Shown here piece by piece: positions 63,759 to 64,000 of a DNA stretch of 64,000 bases (positions within the stretch are counted from its first letter, which is position 1; every line of letters begins with the position of its first letter). The position numbers were made by a program, and so were the translations under genes. The notes below the pieces were generated by a model. The model worked only from the letters and a program-made list of their open reading frames with translations. It had not been told where the DNA came from and made no database searches. The DNA comes from Scylla paramamosain (lineage: Eukaryota; Arthropoda; Malacostraca; Decapoda; Portunidae), in NCBI RefSeq assembly GCF_035594125.1, contig NC_087168.1, positions 15,387,150 to 15,451,149 of the forward strand, read 5' to 3'.

Positions 63759-64000
63759 CATTATTATTATTATTATTATCATCATCATCATCATCATCAT
63801 CATCATTACTGATATATTCTCTTTAAGTAACACTCACCTCTTTCATGTGATACAGTAAGATGTAATCAAAGTTGGCAATTCCCACGGCTGATAGCCAGAC
63901 CCGCGTTGCCGGGGCGCCTGCCTCCTCCAGGGGCTGCACAGACACCACCCGCACCGCCGCATCTGCCCCGCCCACCAGCGGTCGCACGGCGGCGATCAGG
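57914..64000 (-). CDS. CadN: Neural-cadherin-like (CadN-type) protein, 3' part, 13 exons, both ends incomplete
   Basis: Classical arthropod adhesion cadherin that binds homophilically and links through catenins to actin. Exons in transcript order, by plus-strand position: 64000-63838 (continues off the edge), 62989-62697, 62453-62066, 61954-61673, 61166-61066, 60975-60814, 60733-60542, 60123-59945, 59850-59661, 59563-59454, 58952-58824, 58621-58424, 58141-57914. Phases agree at all 12 junctions; the total is 2615 bp, about 871 codons. Order: end of the cadherin-repeat/NC region, EGF, LamG, EGF, LamG, cysteine-rich EGF pair, membrane segment, cytoplasmic region. Hallmarks are HFRGCIRNIRVNGK, GCIDDLRISG, CEDEDECAWRPCLSGGSC, NPNIADVDVLRVDA and DDLRNYAYEGEGS. 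The cadherin repeats lie outside the window. The coding frame stops at a donor after SLSS, and the terminal exon is not located. CadN versus a CadN2 paralogue cannot be separated here. Confidence 0.9.
59454..60975 (-). other. CadN: CadN exons 6-10: EGF-2, second LamG domain, cysteine-rich linker
   Basis: Exon 6 has CRGSPGSLRCECQQGWGGPG, then the LamG start (FLPNSYVKLALSF). Exon 7 carries RRRGELVVLSSQHGRDSWSV and TDGRWHSLSA. Exon 8 has VGGSPRFQNAGFLSIHG, and exon 9 closes the domain with GCIDDLRISG and starts a cysteine-rich part (CTNVSCTPPLSCVDTWRSY). Exon 10 holds CEDEDECAWRPCLSGGSCFN. Donors here are weaker than usual (GTGGGG, GTTAGA, GTCGGT) but phase and homology agree at each join. Confidence 0.85.
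61066..62989 (-). other. CadN: CadN exons 2-5: EGF-1 and first LamG domain
   Basis: Exon 2 ends in CSPDTCLNGGRCLGTSSGVR and exon 3 completes the EGF with CICPYGTWGSRC. The LamG domain follows with HLSLEVLSTAKTATLLYSG, LLLLELHQGRPMLLLNLGEG and ADNTWHRIDLIW in exon 3, and the closing HFRGCIRNIRVNGK in exon 4. Exon 5 begins the second EGF-like unit (CPAADCLANHVLCGLHG). Exon phases are 0/2, 2/0, 0/0 and 0/2. This EGF-LamG order next to the membrane is the known layout of arthropod neural cadherins. Confidence 0.88.
63494..63807. repeat. Compound trinucleotide microsatellite in CadN intron
   Basis: (GTT)n/(GCT)n 63494-63640, (ATT/ATC) pieces, (TTC)n 63667-63700, (ATT)n 63707-63776 and (ATC)n to 63807. 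In the cadherin transcript this lies about 30 bp after the exon 1 donor (63837). Confidence 0.95.

Overview
The window is eukaryotic genomic DNA, most likely from a decapod crustacean. The reasons are: intron-containing genes with GT..AG splice sites; very long (GA)n/(CT)n, (CA)n and (TA)n microsatellites; TTAGG-type arthropod repeat motifs; decaying non-LTR retrotransposons; and two genes whose proteins have the invertebrate domain layout. No bacterial gene, operon or CRISPR array is present. Most long open frames in the left third are translated microsatellites (runs of SL, RE, TH, CV, IY) and are not genes.

Layout. 1-24400: a gene-poor, microsatellite-saturated tract with purine/pyrimidine-rich blocks, minisatellites, and one 76-bp tandem repeat containing TTAGG motifs near 15.8-16.0 kb. 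24636-25433: a possible small two-exon gene on the minus strand. 25730-26915: a GC-rich block and a decayed LINE (family A) on the plus strand. 27415-28170: a degenerate tandem array ending just upstream of the next gene. 28243-44179: a complete 18-exon gene for peptide O-xylosyltransferase (oxt), 936 residues on the plus strand. Its introns hold a roughly 850-bp TIR element of PIF/Harbinger type, a perfect 27-bp hairpin, a pair of LTR-like direct repeats and a 170-bp (CT)n tract. 44180-50500: AT-rich DNA without recognisable genes. 50500-52420: a second, minus-strand copy of LINE A. 52925-54345: a different LINE (family B) on the plus strand, interrupted by a (TA)n(TG)n microsatellite. 57914-64000: the 3' part of a minus-strand neural-cadherin (CadN-type) gene. 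Thirteen exons are assembled, from the end of the ectodomain through two LamG domains and EGF modules to the transmembrane segment and the juxtamembrane cytoplasmic region. The gene continues off the right edge.

How the genes relate. oxt and the cadherin are convergent (tail to tail) and have no shared pathway beyond both acting at or towards the cell surface. oxt starts glycosaminoglycan chains on proteoglycans in the secretory pathway. CadN is an adhesion receptor that binds catenins. The cadherin's terminal exon, expected to carry the conserved catenin-binding tail, was not found anywhere lower in the window. It may lie beyond oxt, which would make oxt nested in the last cadherin intron.

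I found no convincing undescribed multi-gene system. The most useful leads are the two-exon candidate gene, the missing cadherin terminus, the mobile elements inside oxt introns, and the link between LINE 3' ends and CA microsatellites. Everything was read by eye; exon boundaries were checked by splice consensus and by exact reading-phase agreement across introns.
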